Shown in pieces: positions 51,901 to 60,044 of a DNA stretch of 64,000 nt. The stretch's first letter is position 1. Every line of letters starts with the position of its first letter. Position numbers and translations under genes: made by a program. A model generated the notes under the pieces. That model was not told the origin of the DNA. It saw only the letters and a list, made by a program, of their open reading frames with translations, and searched no databases. The DNA comes from Flavobacterium sp. HSC-61S13 (GTDB taxonomy: Bacteria > Bacteroidota > Bacteroidia > Flavobacteriales > Flavobacteriaceae), in NCBI RefSeq assembly GCF_024171535.1, contig NZ_JALJZV010000004.1, forward strand, positions 186,001-250,000, written 5' to 3'.

Positions 51901-51969
51901 GCAGGTGTTTATTTAGTCGATTTACATACAGCTAATGCTAGAGAAATAATCCGAATAATTAAAAAATAA
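48913..51969 (+). CDS. T9SS-exported protein with duplicated FISUMP and BIG2 domains
   Basis: A 1018-aa cell-surface or secreted protein. Order: signal peptide (1-22, LLFLILMLFGVHSARA); FISUMP domain 1 (about 41-272: WLQQNLGSNAV, FQWGRWDDGHQ, NDGCDPCKALGAGWALPTE, GQRGYYWSS, AVRCI); BIG2 Ig-like (275-365); FISUMP domain 2 (about 366-592, same landmarks); BIG2 (593-685); fibronectin-III (about 686-778); two Ig-like repeats (779-940); T9SS type A sorting domain (941-1018: YYPNPTKEFVTVDY, GRQLKRELM, YPAGVYLVDL). The FISUMP-BIG2 unit is an internal duplication. It is probably an adhesin or surface protein exported through the T9SS. Confidence 0.9.
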   Translation: MMYKTKLLFLILMLFGVHSARAIDDTKTNNLAQTVLETDPPCNPIPGLNVGDTGCITFVYQGQKVTYTTVRGTDGYVWLQQNLGSNAVAVSETDVNGYGDYFQWGRWDDGHQLANSPIQTTAIIPNDPTGLGGAKSNFISSTPSWWNLGTTADSWSAETTDLVTANDGCDPCKALGAGWALPTETDWKNVVSATKMKDIQTAFDTFLKLTVGGSRGGNGSFNFVGQRGYYWSSTPSSSLNLAKYLYYSNAVMNASSGALRSQGAAVRCILKINEAITHLEVGVKNNQPAKINVYQGTLALESTVYQLNQSQDVIWSISSGTSLASVDAQGVVTAIAAGQVTVRATSVENPTVFAEISIPITNQIPPCNKMPGENAGDTGCVTFTYNGETVQYTTVRAADGEVWLQQNLGSNAVGTTEKDEESYGDLFQWGRWDDGHQFRKSPLGVAPPASDPTAIGSGNSEFLTNWWNTGVQTDQWNAADISNLDNTNGCDPCKALGAGWAIPTEDQWKEVVLTEKMTNILTAFDSNLKLTIAGIRSGNTLSFEGVRGFYWSKTAANSLSFGKSLYYSNFIVNPSAGYPREQGQSVRCIFNLQQVVTSVQVEVKNNLAPLITVPKGTLDLEATVLPSTGNQSVYWKVVSGFSVASVDSKGRVQAITDGKVVVRAISVEDHKVFGELEITIAQLANCETPTVIKIDNITSNSADLTWNSTATAFDYEVRTSGAGGSGAVGLYSSGSITTVALDLKVLLPNTTYTIYIRSNCGAGDISDWAPGLTFSTLCETIPVPTAADQVFCGVKTVADLEVSGLTTASFNWYNSLNPTEILGGSNTLVSGTYHVIQVVDQCGSEPKTVLVTINDLPQQPTVKTPQVLPTGSFIKDIEIVGAINPVWYATEEDAIADRNRLTDQSSLTSAATYYVVNQSAVGCFSEISQVVVTLTLKTDDFNKESFAYYPNPTKEFVTVDYSEKIISYVVFDLQGRQLKRELMDSSHFKIDFSIYPAGVYLVDLHTANAREIIRIIKK

Positions 51970-51990
51970 TATATTGAGTTAGTTAATCAT

Positions 51991-52026
51991 ACAGCCGCTG
52001 TTTTACTAGGAACAGCGGCTGTTTTT
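51991..52026. terminator. Intrinsic terminator between convergent genes
   Basis: ACAGCCGCTGTT and AACAGCGGCTGT pair around an 8-nt loop, followed by TTTTT. It ends the FISUMP gene; its left side is not A-rich, so use by the opposing receptor is weaker. Confidence 0.9.
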
Positions 52027-52100
52027 ATGAATATCAACAGCAACTTGCTGCAATTTAAACGATCCTCTAAAAAAAGGTCCACATGGAAAAACCTTCCTTA

Positions 52101-54497
52101 TTAACTTCTATTGCGCTCTTCTTCATTACCGGTTTGAGTAGTTTTTGCTTTGATGTTTTTATTGCCAAAGTTATAGGTAAGGCCGATGCGAAGTTCTCGG
52201 GTTTGATTTCTGTTGTTGATCATGGTTTTGGTTGTAGTCGTGGAGGTGTATAGTTTAGACTCACTGGATTTAAAAATATCACTTAAGCTTAAATTCCAAC
52301 GCAACTTACCGTCCATCATCTTATAGCTCGCTCCAAAACTCACATCCGCTTGCGGGTCAATTTCATAAACGAGATAGCTGGTCTTAGAACTGAAATAAGC
52401 ATTTAATTCCATAGACAATTGGGTATTGATTTTGAACGAATTGTTCGTGGAAAAATAAAATCCCGTGTCGTCGAGCATATGGTGCATGGATTTGGAGGCA
52501 TCTCTATTGGAAGTCTCTGCGTACATAGCTGTAAATACATTGACACTTTGCCACCAATTGTATTTGGAGAAAGTATAGGTTTGGCTAATTGAATACGAAG
52601 TTAGATCGTAAAAATTTTCACGGGTAAAAGTTCTGAGTTTGGTTTGTTCATCGATATTCTGAATTTGACTAGATCCATTGATCGTTTTCGAAAAGGCCAC
52701 TTTGGTTGCCCAATTGCTTTTATAAGTAAAGGACAGTTCCGCATTGTGTGTATTATACGGTTTTAGAAATGGATTTCCTTCCGAATAGCTGTATGCGTCA
52801 ACATACCATCTGAACGGATTGAGTTCCCAGAATGATTGACGGTTGATTCGCTTGCTGTAGTTGATATTTATGGAGTGATTTTCGCTGGGTTTATATTGTA
52901 GGTAAGCCGTTGGGAAAAAGTCGGTAAAGTCGCGTTTATCCGTTCTTTCCATAGTTAAGGAATTTCCTTGAGTTTGTGTTGTTTCCATTCGTAAACCCAA
53001 TTGGGCAGTCCATTTAGAATTCCAGTCTTTTGAGCCGCTTATATAAAGTGACTGGGTGTTTTCTTTGTATTCAAAGTGATCCCCTTTAGTTAAATCTTCA
53101 ACGGGAATTCCCGTTATACGATCGTAATACCTCGAGTCAGAGGTGTTGGTGATAAAGTTGGCTTTGGCACCATATTCCAGTTTGGCAAACTTTGTCGGAT
53201 GTTCAAAATCAAGCTTTGCACTGTAGATTTGGATATCCATATCACTACTACTGGTTGCTTTCATCATTGATGGAGCAAGGTTGTTTTTGTAAAAACTTTG
53301 TTCGCTCTCAAACGGGCGGTAATTTGATTTATTACTGTCAAAATAATCCAGATTGGCCGTTGCTTTCTTACCTAGAGTATCCATTTTATATTCGTAATTG
53401 AAATTGAGATTGTCGAACAAATCTTTTCGATCAGCGCCACCAGTAGTCACAATTTGTGAAGTCTGTATTTGATGACTATCATAGATATTGGTGTGTGTGA
53501 TATCGGATACAGCTTCGTTTTGATAGATGCCGTGCATATACTGCATACCTATTTTAGATTTAGGTGTGAGTTGGTAATCTAGGGCAACTTTTGCAGATAA
53601 GTTGTCCATTTTGTTTTTAGATAAATCTTCAGCTGCCCAGGTTTCATCGGGATAATAGTTGTTTAGGCGCTCAATTCCTCGAGTTTTTCCTTTGCTTAAG
53701 TCAATGCTAGCTTGTGCGCTAAATTTATCTTTGGCATAGGTAAAGGTATCGCTAAATTTATAGTAAGCATCTGTCGCTTGAAAGTAGTTAAAACGCACCG
53801 AATTATTCCAAGCATTTTCTCTTTTAGTTTTGAGGACGATGTTTAATAAACCACTGTTTCCTTGGGCATCATACTTGGCGGGAGGAGTGGTGATCACCTC
53901 GATTTTCTGAATGTTTTCCGCTGATAAGGTTTTTAGATAATTGTTTAAGTCTTCTCCGCTGAGTTGTACAATTTTATCGTCAATCATGACCGATATACTG
54001 GTTTTTCCGATGATTTTGATGTCGTCGTTGGTCACTATAATACCAGGAGTGGCTTTAATGGCCTCTAAGGCATCACCTCCAGAGGCTACTATAGAGTTCT
54101 CTACGTTAAAAACGGTACGATCAATTTTGGTTTCGAAAACTTTTTTCTTGCCTTCGATGACAATCTCTGAAAGTTGTGCCTGATTATCGATAGTTACTAA
54201 ACCCAAATTGAGATTACCTTCAATTTCAAGTTGGCGTGTGTCATAGACAACACCCAAATATAAAAATTGGATTTTATAAGTTCCTACTGTGATGTTTTCC
54301 AATTTGAAATTTCCTTCGTCATTACTATAAGTACTGACCACTACCTTGGAATTTTCGTTGGTCAAATGAATTTCTCCAAAATCAATGGGTTGATTTTGTT
54401 GGTCTTTTAGGATTCCGAAAACTTGATTTTGAGCAAGTGCATTTCCCGATGCAAAACAAGCAAAAATTAAGCAAACGAATAAGTGTAGAAGTTTCAT
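52101..54497 (-). CDS. TonB-dependent receptor / outer-membrane beta-barrel (paralog 1)
   Basis: A 798-aa outer-membrane receptor. Signal peptide (1-22, LFVCLIFACFASGNALA), carboxypeptidase-regulatory-like beta domain (about 25-105: VFGILKDQQNQPIDFGEIHL, GTYKIQFLYLGVVYDT), plug domain (about 110-215: QLSEIVIEGKKKVFETKIDR, ASGGDALEAIKATPGIIV, IQKIEVITTPPAKYDAQG) and a C-terminal barrel of the OMP_b-brl_3 type (PF14905) to the final strand ELRIGLTYNFGNK. The tail ends EEERNRS. Cargo unknown. It is tandem with a close paralog and divergent, beyond the paralog, from a Fur-family regulator, suggesting metal control. Confidence 0.9.
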   Translation of the reverse strand: MKLLHLFVCLIFACFASGNALAQNQVFGILKDQQNQPIDFGEIHLTNENSKVVVSTYSNDEGNFKLENITVGTYKIQFLYLGVVYDTRQLEIEGNLNLGLVTIDNQAQLSEIVIEGKKKVFETKIDRTVFNVENSIVASGGDALEAIKATPGIIVTNDDIKIIGKTSISVMIDDKIVQLSGEDLNNYLKTLSAENIQKIEVITTPPAKYDAQGNSGLLNIVLKTKRENAWNNSVRFNYFQATDAYYKFSDTFTYAKDKFSAQASIDLSKGKTRGIERLNNYYPDETWAAEDLSKNKMDNLSAKVALDYQLTPKSKIGMQYMHGIYQNEAVSDITHTNIYDSHQIQTSQIVTTGGADRKDLFDNLNFNYEYKMDTLGKKATANLDYFDSNKSNYRPFESEQSFYKNNLAPSMMKATSSSDMDIQIYSAKLDFEHPTKFAKLEYGAKANFITNTSDSRYYDRITGIPVEDLTKGDHFEYKENTQSLYISGSKDWNSKWTAQLGLRMETTQTQGNSLTMERTDKRDFTDFFPTAYLQYKPSENHSININYSKRINRQSFWELNPFRWYVDAYSYSEGNPFLKPYNTHNAELSFTYKSNWATKVAFSKTINGSSQIQNIDEQTKLRTFTRENFYDLTSYSISQTYTFSKYNWWQSVNVFTAMYAETSNRDASKSMHHMLDDTGFYFSTNNSFKINTQLSMELNAYFSSKTSYLVYEIDPQADVSFGASYKMMDGKLRWNLSLSDIFKSSESKLYTSTTTTKTMINNRNQTRELRIGLTYNFGNKNIKAKTTQTGNEEERNRS

Positions 54498-54700
54498 AAT
54501 AGTATGATAAATAGTTATTATATATAAAGAGATTTTCGTGCCGAAGATTTTTAATTATTTAAACGGTTTGTATCTAGGGCATTGCGTTTGTTTTTAAATC
54601 TTTTATGTCCATTACCGCACATTTAAAATACAATAGCGAACACGGTCGAACAGTCTTTTGGTGTCAGCTGTTGTCTTTTAGTGCTAGATTTTAAAGTCAC

Positions 54701-57094
54701 CTACAATCTATTGCGTTCCTCTTCATTACCGCTTTTGGTGGTTTTAGACTGAATGTTTTTGTTCCCAAAACTATAACTGATGGCTAAGTTGGCGTAGCGA
54801 TTGGCGTAGTAATTTTTGTAAATGATTTTATTAGTACCCGATTGAGTATAGGATTTTGAGGTACTTGTTCTAAAGATGTCATAGATATTGAAGGTCATCT
54901 TTAAATTGTCGTCGATCATTTTATAACTAACACCAAAATCTAAGGTTGCGCTGGGGTCGGTCACATAAATCATATAATGAGATTTTGAATTGATATACCC
55001 GTTAACTTCCGCAGTTAGTTTATTCGTTATTTTAAAAGAGTTGTTACTAGATATATATACATTTAATCCGTTTTGTGCCTCGTAGATTTGTTTGTTGTCG
55101 TCGTTAAATGTTGTTCTTGTCCAACTTATGTTTAAGGTATTAACGCTTTGCCACCAGGGATATTTAGAGAAAGTGTAGGCTTGGCTAATGGAATAAATAT
55201 CGATGTTGTAAAAATTTTCTTGAGTAAAAATACGCGTTTTGTCTGATTCATTGACGTTTTGAATTTGAGTTATGGCATTGGATACACGAGAATATTCTAA
55301 TTTCGAATTCCAATTGTTTTTATACGTATAAGATAACTCTAGTTTATGGGTGTTATATGGTTGGAGGAAAGGATTACCTTGAGTGTAACTATACGCATCT
55401 ATATACCATCGAAACGGATTCAATGCCCAAAAAGGAGGACGCGAGATGCGTTTGTTATAGTTTAGATTAAAGGCATGGTACTCGGAGGGTTTGTACTGTA
55501 TATACGCCGTGGGGAAAAAGTCTAAGAAGTTCTTTTTTTCGGTTTGTTCTGCTGTATAGGAAATTCCTTTGGTTTGGGTGGCTTCCATTCTTAAACCCAC
55601 TTGGCTGTTCCATTTTGGGGACCATTCCTTGTTCATGCTTATATACAATGCTTGTCCTTGTTCGCTATAGTCAAAATGATCACTTTTACTGGGGTCAAGA
55701 ATCGGAGTACCACTAATCTGATCAAAATATTTCGAATCAGAACCGTTTTTGATCCACGATACTTTTGCCCCGTAATCCAATTTAAAAGCTTTTAGCGGCA
55801 TTTCAAAATCCAACTTTGCGCTATAGATGTCGATGATTATATCGCCCGTGCTTCGAGCTTTTATGGATGTTGGAATCGTTGAAGAAGTGTAATAGAGGCG
55901 TTCACTGTCAAACGGACGCTCGTTGTTTTTATCACTGCTAAAGTAATCTAAATTTAAGCTGATTTTCTTTCCTAAACTATCGATCTTAAAATCGTAATTC
56001 AAATTCAGATTATTGAATTGTTCCTCCGACTCGGTATGTCCATTGGTTAAAATTCCCGAGGTCAATTGTTGCTTATTGTCATAAATATCGGTAATTGCGC
56101 TATTCCAAATGGTTTTCTTTTTATAACCATTGTTTAAATATTGAATGCCGATATTTGATTTCGAAGTAAGTTGATAATCGAGATTAATCTTAGCAGATAA
56201 ACGCTTGGTTCTGGTTTTATCGGGATCAATAGATATCCAAGTTTCATCGGGATAGATATTGGTCATGCGTTCGGTTCTGCTGTGATTACCACTGGATGCG
56301 TCTACATGGGCTTGTACGCTAAACTTATCTTTGGAATAGGTGAAGGTATTACCAATTCTAAAATTGGAATAACTGGCTTGATAGTAGTTAAAACGGCTGT
56401 TGTTGTTCCAAGCATTTTCACGTTTGGGTTTTAGAACAATGTTTATAATACCACCATTGCCTTGCGCTTCATACTTAGCAGGAGGTGTAGTAATGACTTC
56501 AATCTTTTGAATATCACTAGCCGATAAGGTTTTTAAGTAATTGTTCAAATCCTCACCACTAAGTTGAACGAGCTTGTCGTTAATCATCACGGAAACACTG
56601 TTTTTTCCAACTATTTTGATATCAGCATTGGATACGGCAATTCCCGGAGTTGCTTTAATGGCATCGAGGGCATCACCCGTGGACGCTGCAATTGAATTTT
56701 CAACATTAAAAACAGTTCTATCGATTTTGGTCTCAAAAATCTTCTTTTTACCTTCAATAACAATTTCTGAAAGTTGCGAACTGGTGTTGATGCTCAGGGT
56801 ACCCAGATCAATAGTTTTGTCAATATAAAACTCGCGTTGATCTTGGAGACGGCCCAATTGTAGTATTTCTAAAATATATAGTCCATTGGGTATCTCATTA
56901 AAACTAAAATAACCTAAGGTATCGGAATAAGTTTGTATGGGATTTTCAGAATCTTTAAGCGTCAAGCGAACTTCTCCAAAATCAATCGGTTGCTGATCGA
57001 TGTCTTGTAAAGTTCCATACACTTGGTTTTGTGCGCTTACTGCTGTTACACTTCCAAGTAGCATCAGATTAAAAAGTATCATAAAGTATTTCAT
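54701..57094 (-). CDS. TonB-dependent receptor / outer-membrane beta-barrel (paralog 2)
   Basis: A 797-aa paralog of the downstream receptor with the same domain order: signal peptide (1-21), carboxypeptidase-like domain (VYGTLQDIDQQPIDFGEVRL), plug (SSQLSEIVIEGKKKIFETKI, GDALDAIKATPGIAVSNADI, IQKIEVITTPPAKYEAQG) and OMP_b-brl_3 barrel ending NLAISYSFGNKNIQSKTTKS. Long stretches of both proteins are identical, including the GNEEERNR tail, so this is a tandem duplication. The 203-bp gap to the second copy shows no terminator; either a shared transcript or separate promoters is possible. It is divergent from the Fur-family gene, with a palindrome between. Confidence 0.9.
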   Translation of the reverse strand: MKYFMILFNLMLLGSVTAVSAQNQVYGTLQDIDQQPIDFGEVRLTLKDSENPIQTYSDTLGYFSFNEIPNGLYILEILQLGRLQDQREFYIDKTIDLGTLSINTSSQLSEIVIEGKKKIFETKIDRTVFNVENSIAASTGDALDAIKATPGIAVSNADIKIVGKNSVSVMINDKLVQLSGEDLNNYLKTLSASDIQKIEVITTPPAKYEAQGNGGIINIVLKPKRENAWNNNSRFNYYQASYSNFRIGNTFTYSKDKFSVQAHVDASSGNHSRTERMTNIYPDETWISIDPDKTRTKRLSAKINLDYQLTSKSNIGIQYLNNGYKKKTIWNSAITDIYDNKQQLTSGILTNGHTESEEQFNNLNLNYDFKIDSLGKKISLNLDYFSSDKNNERPFDSERLYYTSSTIPTSIKARSTGDIIIDIYSAKLDFEMPLKAFKLDYGAKVSWIKNGSDSKYFDQISGTPILDPSKSDHFDYSEQGQALYISMNKEWSPKWNSQVGLRMEATQTKGISYTAEQTEKKNFLDFFPTAYIQYKPSEYHAFNLNYNKRISRPPFWALNPFRWYIDAYSYTQGNPFLQPYNTHKLELSYTYKNNWNSKLEYSRVSNAITQIQNVNESDKTRIFTQENFYNIDIYSISQAYTFSKYPWWQSVNTLNISWTRTTFNDDNKQIYEAQNGLNVYISSNNSFKITNKLTAEVNGYINSKSHYMIYVTDPSATLDFGVSYKMIDDNLKMTFNIYDIFRTSTSKSYTQSGTNKIIYKNYYANRYANLAISYSFGNKNIQSKTTKSGNEEERNRL

Positions 57095-57201
57095 AACATG
57101 CTTATGGGTTCGTACTTAGTAGTGAAATTTTTATGCCATGAAGTTATTTGGATTTAAGTGATTGGTGTTGAATTTATTATGTTGTATAAGTTGGATTAGA
57201 C

Positions 57202-57217
57202 TGTTCAATATCGAACA
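57202..57217. promoter_or_regulatory. Palindromic operator candidate
   Basis: TGTTCAATATCGAACA is a near-perfect 16-bp palindrome (two inner mismatches) between the divergent receptor gene and the Fur-family gene. A second GAACAG half-site at 57234-57239 faces a CTGTTC at 57201. It is a candidate site for the adjacent Fur-type regulator. Confidence 0.45.
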
Positions 57218-57258
57218 ACGATTTTATAGAAATGAACAGTTTTAAGTGTTTACGATGT

Positions 57259-57291
57259 TTTGTATTTGTACCATAATTTTCAATAATTTTG
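57259..57291 (+). promoter_or_regulatory. Promoter for the Fur-family gene
   Basis: TTTG (57259-57262), 21-nt spacer, TAATTTTG (57284-57291). The -7 box is exact; the spacer is a little long. The ATG is 69 bp downstream. Confidence 0.5.
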
Positions 57292-57359
57292 CGTAAATTA
57301 ATTGCAGTATAGAATTTTTGTATCAACCAGTATGGCTGCATTAATAATTTTTAAGGAAA

Positions 57360-57740
57360 ATGAAAAAAACAAGAAATACTCTGGCACGTACAACTATTTT
57401 AGAGTTGATCAATGAGTCTGACATTGCTTTGTCTCACGCTGAAATCCAATCTAAAGTCGGAGATCTATGCGATCGAGTAACTATTTACCGGGTATTAGAA
57501 CGATTGCTTGCCGAAGACCTGGTCCATAAAATCGTCAATATGGATGGCGTGGTAAAATATGCAAAATGTCATAATTGTGATGAAGTTCATCATCACGATC
57601 ATATGCATTTCAGTTGTCAGAAATGTTTAGAAGTAACTTGTTTAGAACAGGTCATTCCGGTATATAAATTGCCAGCTCATTATCAGGTAACGGAGATGAG
57701 CTTTACCCTTGCGGGTTTATGTCCAACTTGCGCTGATTGA
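57360..57740 (+). CDS. Fur-family metalloregulator (Fur/Zur/PerR type)
   Basis: A 126-aa transcription factor. The N-terminal winged helix (about 1-75) has TRNTLARTTILELINESDIA and the recognition segment DRVTIYRVLERL. The C-terminal metal domain holds CHNCDEVHHHDHMHFSCQKC (His-rich, typical Fur H-x-H...C-x2-C) and ends GLCPTCAD, giving two CxxC pairs for structural zinc. Whether it senses Fe, Zn or peroxide cannot be read. It is divergent from the tandem TonB receptors, which are likely targets. Confidence 0.92.
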   Translation: MKKTRNTLARTTILELINESDIALSHAEIQSKVGDLCDRVTIYRVLERLLAEDLVHKIVNMDGVVKYAKCHNCDEVHHHDHMHFSCQKCLEVTCLEQVIPVYKLPAHYQVTEMSFTLAGLCPTCAD

Positions 57741-57917
57741 TAGAGATTAAAATTTATTGAGGTTAATGTAAAAAAAGCCTACAAATTCTATAGAGGTTCT
57801 AACATGATTAGTCGATTATCAGACTGCTGATAGTTAAGGATTATTTAAATAATAGCGAGTATCGGCAGAAATTTTGTAATTTAGGGAGGATGTTTTTTAA
57901 ACCTTAATACGATTAAA

Positions 57918-58862
57918 ATGAAGCAATTAAAATTTAATAATGGAGATTTGATGCCGGCTATTGGGTTAGGAACGTGGAAATCAAATCCGGGCGAAGTTGG
58001 ACAAGCTGTAAAGACAGCGATAATAAATGGTTACAGACATATTGATTGTGCAGCGGTTTATGGTAATGAAACCGAAATAGGTGTTGCATTAGCAGAATTG
58101 TTCCAAGAGGGTGTTGTAAAAAGAGAGGATTTGTGGATAACCAGTAAATTGTGGAATGATTCCCATCAATCGCAATATGTGATTGATGCTTTAAAGAAAA
58201 CACTTAGCGATCTTCAACTGGAGTATTTAGACTTGTATCTAATACATTGGCCTGTTGCTTTTAAACATGGCGTTCAACCGCAGTCGAGCGAGGATTTTTT
58301 ATCTCTTGAAGAGGTGCCTATTATAGAGACTTGGACAAAAATGGAGGAGGCAGTGAAATTGGGATTGACCAAACATATTGGGGTATCTAACTTTAGTATA
58401 AAGAAATTAAAAGACTTATTAAGTAAAGCGACGATCAAACCCGAAGTAAATCAAGTGGAATTACATCCTTTTTTACAGCAAAATGAATTAGTTCAATTTG
58501 CGAAGGAAAATCAGATTATACTAACGGGCTACTCCCCATTGGGATCAGGCGATCGTTCGGTAGGTATGAAAAAAGCCGACGAGCCGAGTTTATTGAACAA
58601 TGAAGTCATTGCGGAGGTAGCAAAAGCTAACGGTTGTACTACGGCTCAAGTATTGATTGCTTGGCAGGTTCAAAGAGGTACTGCAGTGATTCCAAAATCA
58701 ACTAATGCAGACCGTTTAAAACAAAACTTAGAAAGCGCACTATGTAGGTTGAGCGAAGAGGATATCAAAAAAATAAATGGTTTGGATAGACATTATAGAT
58801 ATGTCGATGCGAAGTTTTTTGATGTTTCTGGAAATACCTATTCCAATGTGTATGACGAATAA
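57918..58862 (+). CDS. Aldo/keto reductase
   Basis: A 314-aa (alpha/beta)8-barrel NADPH-dependent reductase of AKR family. Opening NNGDLMPAIGLGTWKSNPGE, catalytic Asp and Tyr in RHIDCAAVYGNETEIG, Lys in WITSKLWND, His in LYLIHWPVAF. GVSNFSIKKLKDLL, QVELHPFLQQNELV and AVIPKSTNADRLKQNLES (the NADPH 2'-phosphate clamp) follow. It reduces aldehydes or ketones; the natural substrate is unknown. It is monocistronic with its own terminator. Confidence 0.94.
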   Translation: MKQLKFNNGDLMPAIGLGTWKSNPGEVGQAVKTAIINGYRHIDCAAVYGNETEIGVALAELFQEGVVKREDLWITSKLWNDSHQSQYVIDALKKTLSDLQLEYLDLYLIHWPVAFKHGVQPQSSEDFLSLEEVPIIETWTKMEEAVKLGLTKHIGVSNFSIKKLKDLLSKATIKPEVNQVELHPFLQQNELVQFAKENQIILTGYSPLGSGDRSVGMKKADEPSLLNNEVIAEVAKANGCTTAQVLIAWQVQRGTAVIPKSTNADRLKQNLESALCRLSEEDIKKINGLDRHYRYVDAKFFDVSGNTYSNVYDE

Positions 58863-58893
58863 TTAGTTAGTATTGAATTGTTAATTAACCTAG

Positions 58894-58922
58894 AGCCCAA
58901 ATGAAATCATTTGGGCTTTTTG
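58894..58922 (+). terminator. Intrinsic terminator after the aldo/keto reductase
   Basis: AGCCCAAATGA and TCATTTGGGCT form an 11-bp stem with a tight AA loop, followed by TTTTTG. Confidence 0.9.
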
Positions 58923-59045
58923 TTTTAATATTTTTTTTGTATATTAGTTAATAAGGTGATCTTTAAAGCAAAGAATTTATAAAATTGGGCTCGTAATAAG
59001 GTATTAGGAATAAAAGTTTACATTTGATTGATATTAAAAATCTTT

Positions 59046-60044
59046 ATGGAGAACTACAAAAGCAACTACAGTCGAAAATTATTAGATTTAAACCTACTTA
59101 CAGACAAGCAGTTTGACCGTATAGAGGCTTATCGCAAAAGAGATGTTTTCTCGGTACATTCCGAATTGAGAACTTTGCTTTATATAGGAGTATTGCTTTT
59201 TACCACGGGTATTGGAATGTTGATTTACGATCATATTGATAGCATTGGGCATGTTACCGTATTGGGATTATTATTGGTAGTGACAGCGTTGTGTTTTTAT
59301 TTTTCGTTTAAAAAAAGTCCGAAATTTAGTCGGGCTGAGACCACATTTGAAAATCCGGTTTACGACTATATCGTCTTGGGAGGGGTATCCTTAAGCTGTA
59401 TTTTTATAGGTTATTTGCAATTTCAATATGAGACATTCGGAACTCATTACGGATTAGCGACCATCATACCGACGGTGATCTGTTTTGCCACTGCTTATTA
59501 TTTCGATAATAAAAGTGTGCTGTCGATAGGAATCACTGGACTGGCAGCCTATGTTGGTTTGACCACTTCTCCACAAGCCCTATTGCGCAATAACATTTAC
59601 GACAATACCATACTGAGTTACTCGGCAATTTTATTGGGTATACTGTTGGCGGTTTGGACCTTGTATGCGTCAAAAGTAGCGTTAAAAAAACATTTTAATT
59701 TTGTCTATCTGACTTTCGCTTTACACCTGATTAGTTTGGCGGTTTTAAGTAACTTGTTTCAAGAAGACGGACTTTGGTATATCATTCCATTGATGCTGTC
59801 TTCCTGGTTTTTTTATAAGGCTTCTTATCAGAATACTTCAATTACACTTTTTGTATGCACGGTATTATATGCCTATATTGGTTTTACGGTTTTTGCCGTA
59901 AGAGTAATTGATTCCTCCGATATCTTAGATGATGTATTTGAAGGTTTGCTGACGATTTCACCGATCTATTTTATTGGATTGATCGTTTTGTTTATCAAAT
60001 TAATTAAGAATTTTAATAAAAAAACAGCTGATGTTCGCTTATAA
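59046..60044 (+). CDS. DUF2157-like membrane protein A
   Basis: A 332-aa protein with a cytosolic N-terminus (LLDLNLLTDKQFDRIEAYRK) followed by about eight to ten transmembrane helices (LLYIGVLLFTTGIGMLIYDH, VTVLGLLLVVTALCFYFSF, YIVLGGVSLSCIFIGYLQF, TLFVCTVLYAYIGFTVFAV and others). This N-terminal bihelical segment plus polytopic core is the DUF2157 layout; no function known. The frame opens at 59028, but ATG 59046 gives the family-like start MENYKSNYSRKLLDLNLL. It overlaps the next gene by 14 bp. Confidence 0.8.
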   Translation: MENYKSNYSRKLLDLNLLTDKQFDRIEAYRKRDVFSVHSELRTLLYIGVLLFTTGIGMLIYDHIDSIGHVTVLGLLLVVTALCFYFSFKKSPKFSRAETTFENPVYDYIVLGGVSLSCIFIGYLQFQYETFGTHYGLATIIPTVICFATAYYFDNKSVLSIGITGLAAYVGLTTSPQALLRNNIYDNTILSYSAILLGILLAVWTLYASKVALKKHFNFVYLTFALHLISLAVLSNLFQEDGLWYIIPLMLSSWFFYKASYQNTSITLFVCTVLYAYIGFTVFAVRVIDSSDILDDVFEGLLTISPIYFIGLIVLFIKLIKNFNKKTADVRL

